This document shows, piece after piece, positions 1-9,400 of a stretch of 64,000 nt of DNA; position 1 is the stretch's first letter, and each line of letters begins with the position of its first letter. The DNA comes from Peristeroidobacter soli (lineage in GTDB: Bacteria; Pseudomonadota; Gammaproteobacteria; Steroidobacterales; Steroidobacteraceae): NCBI RefSeq assembly GCF_004138485.1, contig NZ_RYEV01000005.1, forward strand, positions 248,001 to 312,000. The letters run 5' to 3'. The translations under genes and the position numbers were made by a program. Under the pieces are notes generated by a model, which did no database searches, was not told the origin of the DNA, and saw only the letters and a list, made by a program, of their open reading frames with translations.

Positions 1-333
1 TGCCAGCGCTGCATGCAGCCGGCGCAGATCGAGCTCGACGACACCTTTCAGGTGATACTGGTCGAGGAGGAGCGCAATGACGAGCCGGGCGGTTACGAGC
101 CGGTAGTCACGAATCCCTCGCGGCTCGATCTGGCCTGGCTGGCGGAAGAGCAGGCGTTGCTGGCCTTGCCGCTGGTGCCGATGCACCAGAGCGAGGACTG
201 TGCCGCCGCAGTGGCGTCGGGTGAAATTGCATCGACGGAGGAACGAGAGGATGAGGTCGAGGACGCGCAGGACGCGGCCGGCAAGACTCATCATCCGTTC
301 CAGAATTTGCGGGATCTGCTGCGTAAGCAGTGA
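1..333 (+). CDS. yceD: YceD/DUF177 family protein, 5' end outside window
   Basis: The reading frame is open from base 1 and begins C-Q-R-C-M, so the true start lies upstream of the window. The CxxC pair, the stretch YEPVVTNPSRLDLAWLAEEQ and the LPLVPMHQSEDC segment match the C-terminal two-thirds of YceD (large rRNA subunit accumulation protein). In E. coli, yceD is needed for normal 23S rRNA levels and precedes rpmF, exactly the neighbour seen here 39 bases downstream. The acidic C-terminal linker before the last HPFQNLRDLLRKQ is typical. Function comes from family knowledge; co-transcription with rpmF and plsX is inferred from spacing. Confidence 0.9.
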   Translation, partial: CQRCMQPAQIELDDTFQVILVEEERNDEPGGYEPVVTNPSRLDLAWLAEEQALLALPLVPMHQSEDCAAAVASGEIASTEEREDEVEDAQDAAGKTHHPFQNLRDLLRKQ

Positions 334-372
334 GCTGCCCGAAGTCGATATTGGATAGTTTGGAGATCAGTC

Positions 373-567
373 ATGCCTGTTCAGAAAAGCCGAAAGACCC
401 CGTCCAAGCGCGGCATGCACCGCTCGCACGACGGCCTCGCCCGCCCGGCGCTGTCGGTCGATCCGACCTCGGGTGAAACTCATTCCCGTCACCGCATCTC
501 GCCGGATGGTTTCTATCGCGGCAAGAAAGTGATCGCGACCAAAGAAAAGTCCGATAGCGACGAATAA
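373..567 (+). CDS. rpmF: 50S ribosomal protein L32 (bL32)
   Basis: A 64-residue basic protein starting [20 protein letters not shown], the diagnostic N-terminus of bL32. The length is slightly above the usual 56-60 because of an acidic tail (KEKSDSDE). It carries no zinc-binding cysteines, so it is the Cys-minus form. A GGAG Shine-Dalgarno stretch lies about 8 bases before the ATG. It is a component of the large ribosomal subunit. The gene sits between yceD and plsX, the conserved proteobacterial order linking ribosome and phospholipid synthesis genes. Confidence 0.97.
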   Translation: MPVQKSRKTPSKRGMHRSHDGLARPALSVDPTSGETHSRHRISPDGFYRGKKVIATKEKSDSDE

Positions 568-596
568 TCCGCGTCGTCAGCTCCGAAGGACCGTAT

Positions 597-1622
597 CTGA
601 GCAACCGACCGGTCACCATCGCGGTCGACGCCATGGGGGGCGATCACGGCCCCTCGGTCACCGTGCCTGCGGCGCTCGCGGCCCTGCAGAGAGACGCCGA
701 CCTGCGAGTCACGCTGGTCGGCCTGAAAGAGCCCGTTCAAGCATTGTTGAACGGCGCAGAACAGGGGTTGCTGTCGCGTATTCAGCTGCGCGCAGCCTCT
801 CAAGTCGTGACCATGGACGAGAAACCGCAGGAAGCCCTGCGGAAGAAAAAAGACTCGTCCATGCGCGTCGCCATCGATCTGGTGAAAGCAGGCGAGGCCG
901 ACGCCTGTGTGAGCGCCGGTAACACCGGTGCACTGATGGCCACGGCGCGCTTCGTGCTCAAGACCATCGAAGGCATCGATCGGCCCGCCATCATCTCCCG
1001 CATCCGTGCCCGTCACGGCCACACGCACATGCTCGACCTCGGCGCCAACTCTCAATGCAGCGCCGAACATTTGTTTCAGTTCGCGGTGATGGGGTCGGTG
1101 GTCGCCTCCGACATGCATGGCATCGCCCGGCCGCGAATCGGCATCCTCAATATCGGCGAAGAAGAAACCAAGGGCGACAGCGTCGTGCAGGACGCCGCGC
1201 GATTGATCTCGGCGAGCCAGCTGAACTACATCGGCTTCGTGGAAGGCGACGATATTTTTTCGGGTGAAGTGGACGTCGTGGTGACCGACGGCTTCACCGG
1301 CAACGTCGCGCTCAAGACGATGGAAGGGCTGGCCAACATGCTGGTCGGCGCCTTGAAGACCGAATACACGCGCAATCCCATGCGCTATGTAGGAGCGTTG
1401 GCTTCGTGGCCGGTCCTGCGGTCGCTACGTAAAGAATTCGATCCGCGCACCTACAATGGTGCGAGCATGGTCGGGCTGACCGGCGTGGTGATCAAGAGTC
1501 ATGGCAGCGCCGACACAGTGTCGTTCGCCAATGCCATCGCGGTGGGTCTGGTCGAGGCACGTAAGGGAGTGCCCACCCAGATCGTCAACCTGCTCAAGGC
1601 ACACACGCCCGCCGTGGCTTGA
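597..1622 (+). CDS. plsX: phosphate acyltransferase PlsX, probable CTG start
   Basis: PlsX converts acyl-ACP to acyl-phosphate, the first step of phospholipid synthesis by the PlsX-PlsY route; it is a peripheral inner-membrane enzyme. The sequence TIAVDAMGGDHGPSVTVPAA at the N-terminus, SAGNTGALMA and DVVVTDGFTGNVALK are family hallmarks. The first ATG (633) falls inside the conserved DAMGGD motif and would delete the first beta strand. In frame upstream there is no ATG, GTG or TTG, but a CTG at 597 gives LSNRPVTIAVDAMGGD, matching the family N-terminus, and GAAGGA sits 6 bases before it. I therefore call a CTG start and a 341-residue product. It is the third gene of the yceD-rpmF-plsX unit. 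Confidence 0.9.
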   Translation: MSNRPVTIAVDAMGGDHGPSVTVPAALAALQRDADLRVTLVGLKEPVQALLNGAEQGLLSRIQLRAASQVVTMDEKPQEALRKKKDSSMRVAIDLVKAGEADACVSAGNTGALMATARFVLKTIEGIDRPAIISRIRARHGHTHMLDLGANSQCSAEHLFQFAVMGSVVASDMHGIARPRIGILNIGEEETKGDSVVQDAARLISASQLNYIGFVEGDDIFSGEVDVVVTDGFTGNVALKTMEGLANMLVGALKTEYTRNPMRYVGALASWPVLRSLRKEFDPRTYNGASMVGLTGVVIKSHGSADTVSFANAIAVGLVEARKGVPTQIVNLLKAHTPAVA

Positions 1623-1745
1623 AATCGCCCACGGCCCCCCTAAGATTGAACCAGTTGAGACGTTGACAGGTCTGCTTACGTTTGGCTGGGACGCCGTCCA
1701 GCTCACACTCTTGACCGTGCGCAACTGCTAGACTTTTCGCTCACC

Positions 1746-2735
1746 ATGAAGATCCGTTCTCTGATCCGCGCCGCGCTGCTGCTGGCAGCCACGACCAACG
1801 CCTTCGCCGCGACCTATACCTTGCCCATCGGCAAGGACACCGTGATCGGCGAAGTGCAGAAGGTGGTGGCCGCGCACGAAGACACGCTGCTGGACATCGG
1901 CCGCCGCTACGGCGTGGGCTATGAAGAGATCGTCGCGGCCAATCCCGGTGTGAATGCCTGGGTGCCGGGCGCGGGCACCGAAGTGCTGATTCCGTCGCGT
2001 TACATTCTTCCCGACGGGCCGCGTGATGGCATCGTCGTCAGCCTGTCCGAACATCGTTTGTTTTATTTTCCGCCGCACAAGCAGGGCGAGGCCGCGGTGG
2101 TTCGTACCTATCCGATCAGCGTCGGACGCATGGATTGGCATACGCCGCTGGGTCTCACGCGCATCGTGAATAAGCGCGAGAAGCCGATCTGGTATCCGCC
2201 GGAATCCGTGCGCGCCGAACACGCGGCCGACGGTCGTCCGCTGCCGAAAGCAGTGCCGCCGGGGCCGGACAATCCGTTGGGTGAGTACGCGATGCGCCTG
2301 GGAATCCCTGGCGGTGCGTATCTGATCCACGGCACCAATCGTCCTTCGGGCGTGGGCATGCAAGTCACTCACGGCTGCGTGCGCATGTTCCCCGAAGACA
2401 TCAAGGAGCTCTATCCGATGGTGCCGGTGAATACGCCGGTGCGTCTGGTCGACCAGCCGTACAAGATGGGCTGGCGCGGCGATGAGCTGTTCATGGAAGT
2501 GCACACGCCGCTGGAAGGCACCGATAGTGCCGATTCGCACAGTCTCACCAACATCACCAAGCTGCTGGTGGCCGCGACCCAGGAACGTCCGGATGTGGTC
2601 AGCTCCGGCGTGATCGACTGGGCCAAGGCCGAGCGCACGTTCGAAAGTGCCAGCGGCATTCCCGAGCCGGTGATGCTTCATCCCGCCCCGGTGCCCTCGA
2701 CCGTCCAGGTCATCAACGACACCGCCGGACGATAG
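1746..2735 (+). CDS. L,D-transpeptidase (YkuD family) with LysM-like segment
   Basis: A 329-residue exported enzyme. Residues 1-22 form a cleavable signal peptide ending NAFAA. Residues about 40-85 resemble LysM (VAAHEDTLLDIGRRYGVGYE... NPGVNAW, then VLIPSRYILP). The YkuD catalytic domain spans about 95-235 and contains HGTNRPSGVG followed by THGCVRM, the His/Cys active site (Thr replaces the usual Ser before HGC). Such enzymes make 3-3 peptidoglycan cross-links or attach outer-membrane lipoproteins to peptidoglycan. The closest E. coli types are ErfK/YbiS/YcfS. The alanine-rich lipoprotein gene just downstream on the other strand could be a substrate, but it ends in lysine only like Lpp in general form, so that link is speculative. 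Confidence 0.88.
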   Translation: MKIRSLIRAALLLAATTNAFAATYTLPIGKDTVIGEVQKVVAAHEDTLLDIGRRYGVGYEEIVAANPGVNAWVPGAGTEVLIPSRYILPDGPRDGIVVSLSEHRLFYFPPHKQGEAAVVRTYPISVGRMDWHTPLGLTRIVNKREKPIWYPPESVRAEHAADGRPLPKAVPPGPDNPLGEYAMRLGIPGGAYLIHGTNRPSGVGMQVTHGCVRMFPEDIKELYPMVPVNTPVRLVDQPYKMGWRGDELFMEVHTPLEGTDSADSHSLTNITKLLVAATQERPDVVSSGVIDWAKAERTFESASGIPEPVMLHPAPVPSTVQVINDTAGR

Positions 2736-2873
2736 TCTTCTTAGCGTCTCCCACGCGCAGTGGGGTGCACTGCTAAACTGCGCAAGCGGACCTCGCGGCC
2801 GAGGTCACCTAAACCACCGAGTTAGTCCATGGCCAAAGCTGTGGGGTCCGCCTCTATCGCCTTTTCCGCCCCC

Positions 2874-2906
2874 AAAAGAAAAACGCCGCGGATTGCTCCG
2901 CGGCGT
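2874..2906 (-). terminator. intrinsic terminator of the small lipoprotein gene
   Basis: Read on the minus strand, an 9-bp GC-rich stem (ACGCCGCGG pairing with CCGCGGCGT, 6-nt loop) is followed directly by TTTTTCTTTT. It lies about 35 bases after the stop of the minus-strand lipoprotein gene. Confidence 0.9.
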
Positions 2907-2940
2907 CTGTCTTGATCTTGCGATCTCGAAGCTGAGTCGA

Positions 2941-3252
2941 TTACTTCGACTGCGACTTCTTGAACATGCGATCGATCTTCTCGTTGGTCGCGTCACAGCA
3001 GGCCTGGCTGGCCTGAGCGGCCTGCAGCGCCTGGTTGGCAGCGCTCTGCGCGCTGTCAGCAGCGGAACGAGCGGACTGCGCGGCGCTGGCAGCAGAGTCG
3101 GCAGCAGCCTTGGCGGCAGCGGCGTCCTGCACAGCCTTGTCGGCAGTGGCCTTGATTTCGTCAACGGCTTTCTGCGAGACGCAACCGCTGGCAGCAACGA
3201 GCGCCAACGCAGCAATGCCTGCCTTGAGCGAGGTGGAGATGGTGTTCTTCAT
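2941..3252 (-). CDS. small alanine-rich coiled-coil lipoprotein (Lpp/OprI-like)
   Basis: A 103-residue protein from the ATG at 3252, preceded by GGGGAAAGAACTC. Residues 1-24 are a lipoprotein signal peptide ending ALVAASGC, so Cys24 would be lipidated. The rest is an alanine zipper with heptad spacing (KAVDEIKATADKAVQDAAAA, then many AAxSA units), a CC pair near residue 81 and a C-terminal KKSQSK. It resembles Pseudomonas OprI and E. coli Lpp in architecture: a trimeric periplasmic rod anchoring outer membrane to peptidoglycan through a terminal Lys. The double cysteine (ACCDA) is not typical of Lpp and could form disulfide cross-links. The gene is monocistronic with its own terminator, in keeping with an abundant structural protein. 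Confidence 0.82.
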   Translation of the reverse strand: MKNTISTSLKAGIAALALVAASGCVSQKAVDEIKATADKAVQDAAAAKAAADSAASAAQSARSAADSAQSAANQALQAAQASQACCDATNEKIDRMFKKSQSK

Positions 3253-3656
3253 GAGTTCTTTCCCCTTCGGGTCGGATAAAAAAGGACCAGAGCGACAAAT
3301 TTTCACGGCCTCTTAATACACGAGAGTTATGGCTGGTTCCCGTGGTTCAGGCTTGCCAGCTTCTTTTGTTGTAAAAGCTGCCAGCTTGGCCGAGCGCGGA
3401 GGATACAAGATTGGCGTCGACCGATAAAGGTTATGTAGCCATACGTCGTTTCAGCGCGACACAAACATACTGATTTGAGAGGTTCGCCAGCGGCTGCCTT
3501 GCCGATTCTTCGGCGGATCGCACCGGCCGGATGCCCCCTCGCGGGGCAGGTTCGGCGATTTCACAGAATCGGCATGCGCCAGCCGTCCGTCTCGGTCCGC
3601 AAGCCGCCGGTCGGCTGCAGTTGCCCCCGGTCCGGGCGGTGGGCAATTTGCGCGCC
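3253..3656. other. 404-base gene-free stretch between lipoprotein and pilus genes
   Basis: Divergent intergenic region that must hold the promoters of the lipoprotein gene (minus) and the pilus operon (plus). I see an 8-base direct repeat GCCAGCTT at 3355 and 3380 with an imperfect AT-rich hairpin between its copies, but no convincing coding sequence and no clear consensus promoter. The frame upstream of the pilus gene's ATG at 3657 is open, but the protein it would add resembles nothing known. Confidence 0.5.
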
Positions 3657-4238
3657 ATGAAAAAAGCACGTTCCCAGGTCGACGCCTGCCGGGCACGGCA
3701 CCGATCGCGCGGCTTCACCCTCCTGGAGCTGATGATCGGGTTGACGGTGCTCGGCATCCTGCTGGGCATCGGCGTGCCCGCGTTCCAGGGAATCATTCGC
3801 CAGAACCGGCTGGCCGCGCAGACCAACGAGCTGCTGGCGACGGCGGCGATGGCTCGCAGCGAAGCGGTCAAGCGCGGAGCCACCGTTTCCATCTGTCCAG
3901 TCTCGACCGGCAACGCCGATGAATGCGCCGGCGATTCTTCATGGAGCAATGGCTGGCTGCTGTTCAGTGACGACGCCGGCGATGGCGAGTACGACGACGG
4001 CGCCGACACGCTCATCCAACGCTGGCCGGCCTCGACGCTCCGGCGCATGACCATCACGAACGAGGCCGTCGCGGCGGTCACTTATCGCGGCGACGGCAGC
4101 ACGACGCTCGGGCCGGGCGGCGACACCACTTTCACGGTCGCGCCTACCGGCGACTACTGCAAGGACCCGGACGGGGCGCGCAGTGTGACGGTCACGACGA
4201 CCGGGCGCGTCAACGCGTCCAAGCGCGATTGCCCATGA
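3657..4238 (+). CDS. fimT: type IV minor pseudopilin FimT/FimU (GspH family)
   Basis: A 193-residue prepilin starting at the ATG at 3657. The leader ends RSRG and is followed by FTLLELMIGLTVLGI, so PilD would cleave after Gly and methylate Phe; Glu+5 is present. The C-terminal part has the GspH/FimT beta-rich domain (ARSEAVKRGATVSICPVSTG near residues 60-85, DDGADTLIQRW later). Minor pseudopilins of this kind prime pilus assembly at the inner membrane and cap the fibre. This is the first gene of fimT-pilV-pilW-pilX-pilY1-pilE. Its TGA overlaps the ATG of pilV. Confidence 0.9.
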   Translation: MKKARSQVDACRARHRSRGFTLLELMIGLTVLGILLGIGVPAFQGIIRQNRLAAQTNELLATAAMARSEAVKRGATVSICPVSTGNADECAGDSSWSNGWLLFSDDAGDGEYDDGADTLIQRWPASTLRRMTITNEAVAAVTYRGDGSTTLGPGGDTTFTVAPTGDYCKDPDGARSVTVTTTGRVNASKRDCP

Positions 4239-4777
4239 CGGGCGGCGTCGATACGAGTCAGGACCTCCGGACATCTGGCATGAAAGCAAACTTCACAAAT
4301 CGCGGCTGGCGCGCCAGGCGACACGGCGCCGGCATGACGCTGATCGAAGTGCTGGTGACATTGGTCATCATCTCGGTCGGTCTGCTGGGTGTGGCCGCTC
4401 TGCAGTTGACCACCGTGCGTAACAACTACGACTCGTACGTTCGTTCGCAGGCCGCGGTGCTGGCGGCCGACATGCTCGATCGGATGCGAGTCAACCGCGC
4501 AGTGGCGTTGAGCGACGCCAATCCGTACACCGTCGCATTGGGCCCGGTAACCGCCAGCGGCACGCAACCGGCGCGCGACATCGTGGACTGGAAGGCCACT
4601 CTGGCGGCGCAGCTGGTCGGCGGCGACGGCGCGATCACGGTCACCCAACTCGCTCCTCCGACGGGGCCGGGGACGCCGCCCCGGCGCGCCATCGTCACCA
4701 TCACGGTGCAGTGGGGCGAGCGTAACGCGGGTGATGAAGACAACACGCTGCGATTCGTCACGTCGAGCCAGATCTGA
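4235..4777 (+). CDS. pilV: type IV pilus minor pilin PilV
   Basis: The prepilin cleavage motif RRHGAG|MTLIEVLVTLVIISVG is followed by the PilV pattern LLGVAALQLTTVRNNYDSYVRSQAAVLAADMLDRMRVNR, diagnostic of this family. The start is chosen at 4235, where ATGA overlaps the fimT stop; this gives a rather long leader (about 33 residues). An ATG at 4280 giving MKANFTNRGW is an equally possible start, and a TTG at 4229 is also in frame. Length from 4235 is 180 residues. It forms part of the minor-pilin priming complex with PilW, PilX and FimT. Confidence 0.88.
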   Translation: MTGGVDTSQDLRTSGMKANFTNRGWRARRHGAGMTLIEVLVTLVIISVGLLGVAALQLTTVRNNYDSYVRSQAAVLAADMLDRMRVNRAVALSDANPYTVALGPVTASGTQPARDIVDWKATLAAQLVGGDGAITVTQLAPPTGPGTPPRRAIVTITVQWGERNAGDEDNTLRFVTSSQI

Positions 4778-4785
4778 GCATCGCC

Positions 4786-5865
4786 ATGCCGACACCATCC
4801 AAACATTCCGTGCAGGGTTTCAGCGTGCTCGAGCTGATGGTGGCCATGGCCATCAGCTTGCTGTTGCTGATGGGCGTGATCGCGTTGTTCGTCAGCTCGC
4901 GCCAGAGCTACGAAACGACGGAACGTCTGTCGCGCATCCAGGAGAACGGCCGGTTCGCGCTCGACCAGATGGTCAACGACGCGCGGGCTGCCGGCTTTCA
5001 AGGCTGTTCGCGGGCGGTCAATACGTCCCGTCGGGTCGACTATGCGATCAACCGACTCAATAGTTCGAACTTGTTGACCTGGAACTTCGGGCTGACGACG
5101 CAAGGCTTCGAGGGCGCCACTGGCACCTTCGTGCCGGCGCTGGACGCGGCCTCCGTTGGCATTTCCCCTGAGCCCAATGCAGGGGGCGACGTGCTGGTGC
5201 TGCGGATCCCGAGACGCGAAGCCCAGACCATGTACACGGTGAACTCAGCCGGTGCCACCGCTCCGCTCGAAGTTGCGAATGTCACTCCGGCGCCGTTCGA
5301 AGTGGGTGACACGGTCATGGTGACCGACTGCGAGGCGCGCGCCTGGTTCTCAGTCACCAGCTACGCAGCGGGCGTCATCGGGCATGCGGCGAGCGGCGCC
5401 GGCAGCAGGAGCCCGGGCAACGTCGACGGCGATTTGTTTCATCCGTTCCGGGCCTTCTCGCAGATCGTGCCCGTCGACACCATCATTTATTACCTGGCGC
5501 GCAGCTCGCAATATCCGGACGCCGACCCGGTGCGGCTGTCGTTGTATCGCAGGACCGGCAACGCTGCGGTCAGCGACGAGATCGCCGACGGTATCGATCG
5601 GCTGGAAGTGCAGTATGGAATCGACGCCGGCGGCGGCGCCATCAGCTACGTGGACGCCTCCGGCGTCACCAACTGGGACAACGTTCTGACGGTCCAGATC
5701 GCGGTGCTGGCACGCGCGCCGGAAGCCTACGGCACCGATCTCGACACTCAGGAATACGTGCTGTTCAGCTCACCCAATCTGGTCACGACCGAGCCGTACA
5801 ACGATCGTTTCCAGCGCAAGGTGTTCACGGCCACGGTCGGTTTGCGCAACCAGATCATCGATTAG
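4786..5865 (+). CDS. pilW: type IV pilus assembly protein PilW
   Basis: A 359-residue prepilin with cleavage site QG|FSVLELMVAMAISLLLLMG and the PilW continuation RLSRIQENGRFALDQMVNDA plus ARAAGFQGC. The long C-terminal beta-rich domain ends with TVGLRNQIID, as is common in PilW. PilW connects the minor pilins in the tip complex. It begins 8 bases after pilV ends, consistent with a single operon. Confidence 0.92.
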   Translation: MPTPSKHSVQGFSVLELMVAMAISLLLLMGVIALFVSSRQSYETTERLSRIQENGRFALDQMVNDARAAGFQGCSRAVNTSRRVDYAINRLNSSNLLTWNFGLTTQGFEGATGTFVPALDAASVGISPEPNAGGDVLVLRIPRREAQTMYTVNSAGATAPLEVANVTPAPFEVGDTVMVTDCEARAWFSVTSYAAGVIGHAASGAGSRSPGNVDGDLFHPFRAFSQIVPVDTIIYYLARSSQYPDADPVRLSLYRRTGNAAVSDEIADGIDRLEVQYGIDAGGGAISYVDASGVTNWDNVLTVQIAVLARAPEAYGTDLDTQEYVLFSSPNLVTTEPYNDRFQRKVFTATVGLRNQIID

Positions 5866-5872
5866 GCGACTC

Positions 5873-6439
5873 ATGAACAAACATCTGACATTGCCGCGCG
5901 CGCGGCAGCAACGGGGCGCAGTGCTGATCGTGAGCCTGCTGTTGTTGCTGGTGATGACGCTGCTCGGTCTCGGCGCCAGCCAGAGCACGCGCTTGCAGGA
6001 GCGCATGGCGGGCAACCAGCGCGATCTGGAGCTCGCCTTGCAAGGCGCCGAATCGGCGTTGCGCGCGGCGGAATATCAGCTGCGACCGAACATGAACGTC
6101 AACGAGCGCATGTGCCAGACGCCGTCGATCGACTGTGTCACTTTCGACTCGCTGCTGCTCAACGACAGCAACATGCCGCTCGATCTGGGCAAGCAGATCG
6201 ACCAATGGTGGACCGACAACTCCCAGATCTACGAGGAAGCGGCCCGCTTCACGACGCTCAAGCAAGCGCCTCAGTACGTCAACGAGTACTACGGCGAAGT
6301 CAAAGACTCGCTGACCGTTGGCAGCTCCTACATCAACGTGGTGCGCGACTTCTACCGTTCCACGGGCCGCTCGCGCGGCATGACCGACAGTGCGCAGGTC
6401 GTGGTCCAGAGCACGTACTCGCGCGTGGTCTTCGAATAA
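5873..6439 (+). CDS. pilX: type IV pilus assembly protein PilX
   Basis: A 188-residue protein with the PilX N-terminal signature QRG|AVLIVSLLLLLVMTLLGLG followed by ERMAGNQRDLELALQGAESALRAAE. As in other PilX proteins there is no Glu+5 after the cleavage site, which suits a tip-initiating pilin. It carries two cysteines (MCQTPSIDC) likely to form a disulfide. It starts 7 bases after the pilW stop and precedes pilY1, the conserved order. Confidence 0.92.
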   Translation: MNKHLTLPRARQQRGAVLIVSLLLLLVMTLLGLGASQSTRLQERMAGNQRDLELALQGAESALRAAEYQLRPNMNVNERMCQTPSIDCVTFDSLLLNDSNMPLDLGKQIDQWWTDNSQIYEEAARFTTLKQAPQYVNEYYGEVKDSLTVGSSYINVVRDFYRSTGRSRGMTDSAQVVVQSTYSRVVFE

Positions 6440-6471
6440 CTCTCATCGACATGGCCGAGGCAGGTCCTTAC

Positions 6472-9400
6472 ATGTTCAAAAAATACATCACCCGAGTGTC
6501 GACTCTGCTGGCGACGACAGCCGCGATGCTGCTGTCGATTCCGGCGAGCGCGGTCGACTTGGCCCTGAGTCAGCAGCCGCTGTTCCTCAGCCCGACGGTC
6601 GCGCCTCTGAACATGCTGGTGGTCGGCCGCGATCACAAGCTCTATTACGAGGCCTACAACGACTACACCGACCTGGACGGCGACGGTACGCTCGACATGC
6701 GGTTCAAACCCGGCATCACGTACTACGGCTATTTCGATTCCACCAAGTGCTACGCCTACGGTGCCGACGGCGTGTTCGACCCGACGCGTACGGCAGGCAC
6801 CGGCAATACCTGTACGGCGGTGGACTCCGAGTGGAGCGGCAACTTTCTCAACTACGTGACCACCGCGCGTATCGACGCGCTACGCAAGGTCCTTTACGGC
6901 GGCTTTCGCTCGACCGATACCGCCACCGAGACGGTCCTGCAGCGGACTTATCTGCCGCAAGACGCGCACAGCTGGGGTAAGGAATACACCAGCGTCGCGG
7001 TCGACGGCTACAACATCGCTGACTACACCTCGCTCGCGTTGCCGACCGCCAACAATCGGCACCTGTTCGCCAACACTACGATAACCTCCACGCCGGACAG
7101 CTCCAATCCGCTGATGCGCGTGCTGACGAATCGCGCCGAACGGATCTGGAACTGGGTGAGCATCGAGCGCCCGGTGGCCAACGATCGCATGTTCAACGGC
7201 GACAACGGCCCGTTGATCTCGCCCGCGCCCACCGACTACTACGTCCGGGTCCGTGTCTGTAAGACCGGTCTGCTCGAGTCGAACTGCCAGGCGTACACCG
7301 GCGGCGGCAACAAGCCGATCGGCTTGTTGCAGGAGTTCGGCGGCAACGATTCGATGTACTTCGGCCTGATCACCGGCTCGTACAGCAAGAACACCAGCGG
7401 CGGCGTGTTGCGACGTCGGATGGACTCGATCGCCAGCGAGATCAACGACGACGGCACGTTCAAGACCGGCAATTCCAATGCCGGCATCATCGCCACGTTG
7501 AACCGGATGCGAGTCACCGGCTTCAACAGCGGCAGCCATCAATACAACTGCGGATGGACCGCGGCCGCGCGCACCATCAACGAAGGCGAGTGTCAGATGT
7601 GGGGTAACCCGATCGCCGAAATGATGTATGAGAGTCTGCGTTACTTCGCCGGTCAGAGTGCGCCCACCAGCGCATATTCCATCGCTTTCGGCGCCGGCGA
7701 GGAGAGTCAGCTGGCCGGCGGCGGCTTGCCGGTGGCGACCTGGAACGATCCGTATTCGGGCACCGGCGCGCATCCTTACTGCGCCAAGCCGTTCCAGACC
7801 GTCGTCAGCGACATCAATCCGTCGTACGACACCGATCAGTTGCCGGGCACCGCGTTCGGATCGTTCAGCGGCACCCTGGGCACGCTGAATGTCTCGGCGC
7901 TGGGCCAGACCATCTGGGACAATGAATTCGGCGGCTCGCAGAACGTCTTCATCGGTCAGTCGGGGAACGTGACCGATGGCGCACCGACCCCCAAGACGGT
8001 TACATCGTTCGGCAATATCCGCGGCCTGTCGCCCGAGGAACCGACCAAGCGTGGCGGCTATTACGCTGGCAGCGTCGCTTACTACGGTCGCACCAACGAT
8101 ATCAGCTCCGCGCGCGGCACACAGAACGTGCAGACATTCGCGGTCGCGCTTGCTTCGCCGTTGCCGAAGATCAGGATCCCGATCGGTACCGGCGCCAATG
8201 TCAGAACAGTGACGCTGGTGCCATTCGCGAAGTCGGTGAACGGTTCCGGCATCTCCGCCACCGCAAGCTTCCAGCCCACCGACCAGATCGTCGATTTCTA
8301 CGTCGATACGCTGAGCGATACCTACGGTAAGTTTCGCGTCAACTTCGAAGACGTGGAGCAGGGCGCCGACCACGATATGGACGCGATCGCCATCTACGAA
8401 TACACGGTGACCGGTAACACCGTGAACGTCAAAGTGACGTCAGAATACGCGTATGGCGGCATCACTCAGCACATGGGCTATGTGATCTCCGGTACGACCC
8501 ACGACGGTATCTACTTGGAAGTGCTCGATCAGCGCGGCGGTGACGTGTCCTACGACACCGATTACTTCCTGGATACCCCGGAGGCATTCACCGGCACACC
8601 GCCGGCGCCAAACTCCGGCGTCGGTCGCTGGAACGACGGCGCGGCGTTGCCCTTCGTGCACGAACGCACGTTCTCCGCGGGCACCAGCCCCGGCGCGATC
8701 CTGCTGAACGACCCTTTGTGGTACGCAGCCAAGTGGGGTGGCTTCACCGACACCAATGAAAACAACCTTCCGGACCTGGAGTCCGAGTGGGATAGCGATC
8801 GTGGCTCGGGTCAGGCCGGCGTGCCCGACAATTATTTCCTCGTGACCAACGCCTTGACGTTGAGTCAGCAGCTGCGCGAGGCGTTTACTGAAATCCTTGC
8901 GCGTAATGCCTCGGCGTCCTCGGCGTCCGTCAACAGCGGCGCCATTTCCACGGACTCGCGTGTGTACCAGGCTCGGTTCAACACGCGTAACTGGGATGGC
9001 GAACTGATGGCCTTCGGGCGCGATCCCGCAACCTCCCTTGTGAGTACGACGCCGCTGTGGAATGCGCGCGACAGGATGCCTGCGCCGGATGCGCGCAAGA
9101 TCTTCACGGTCAATAGCGATAACACCGCCGTGCCTTTCCGGTGGGATAACCTCGACGCCACGCGCCGCACTCAGCTCGCCGATACCGAACAGCTGCAGCA
9201 GACCTACGTCAATTATCTGCGCGGCGATCAGACCAACGAGGGCTCGGGCACTAACTACCTTCGCGAGCGCGCGTCGAGGCTTGGCGACATCGTGTCCTCA
9301 GCGCCGCTGTACGTCGGCGCACCGCGCGCCCGTTACGCGGACAACATGCCGGGCACGACGCCATATTCGGAGTTCGCCGAGGAACAGCAAACGCGTAAGC

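Noticed and set aside
2757-2773. Hairpin GCAGTG/CACTGC after the L,D-transpeptidase gene
   Set aside because: Short 6-bp stem and no T tract; not enough for a terminator call.
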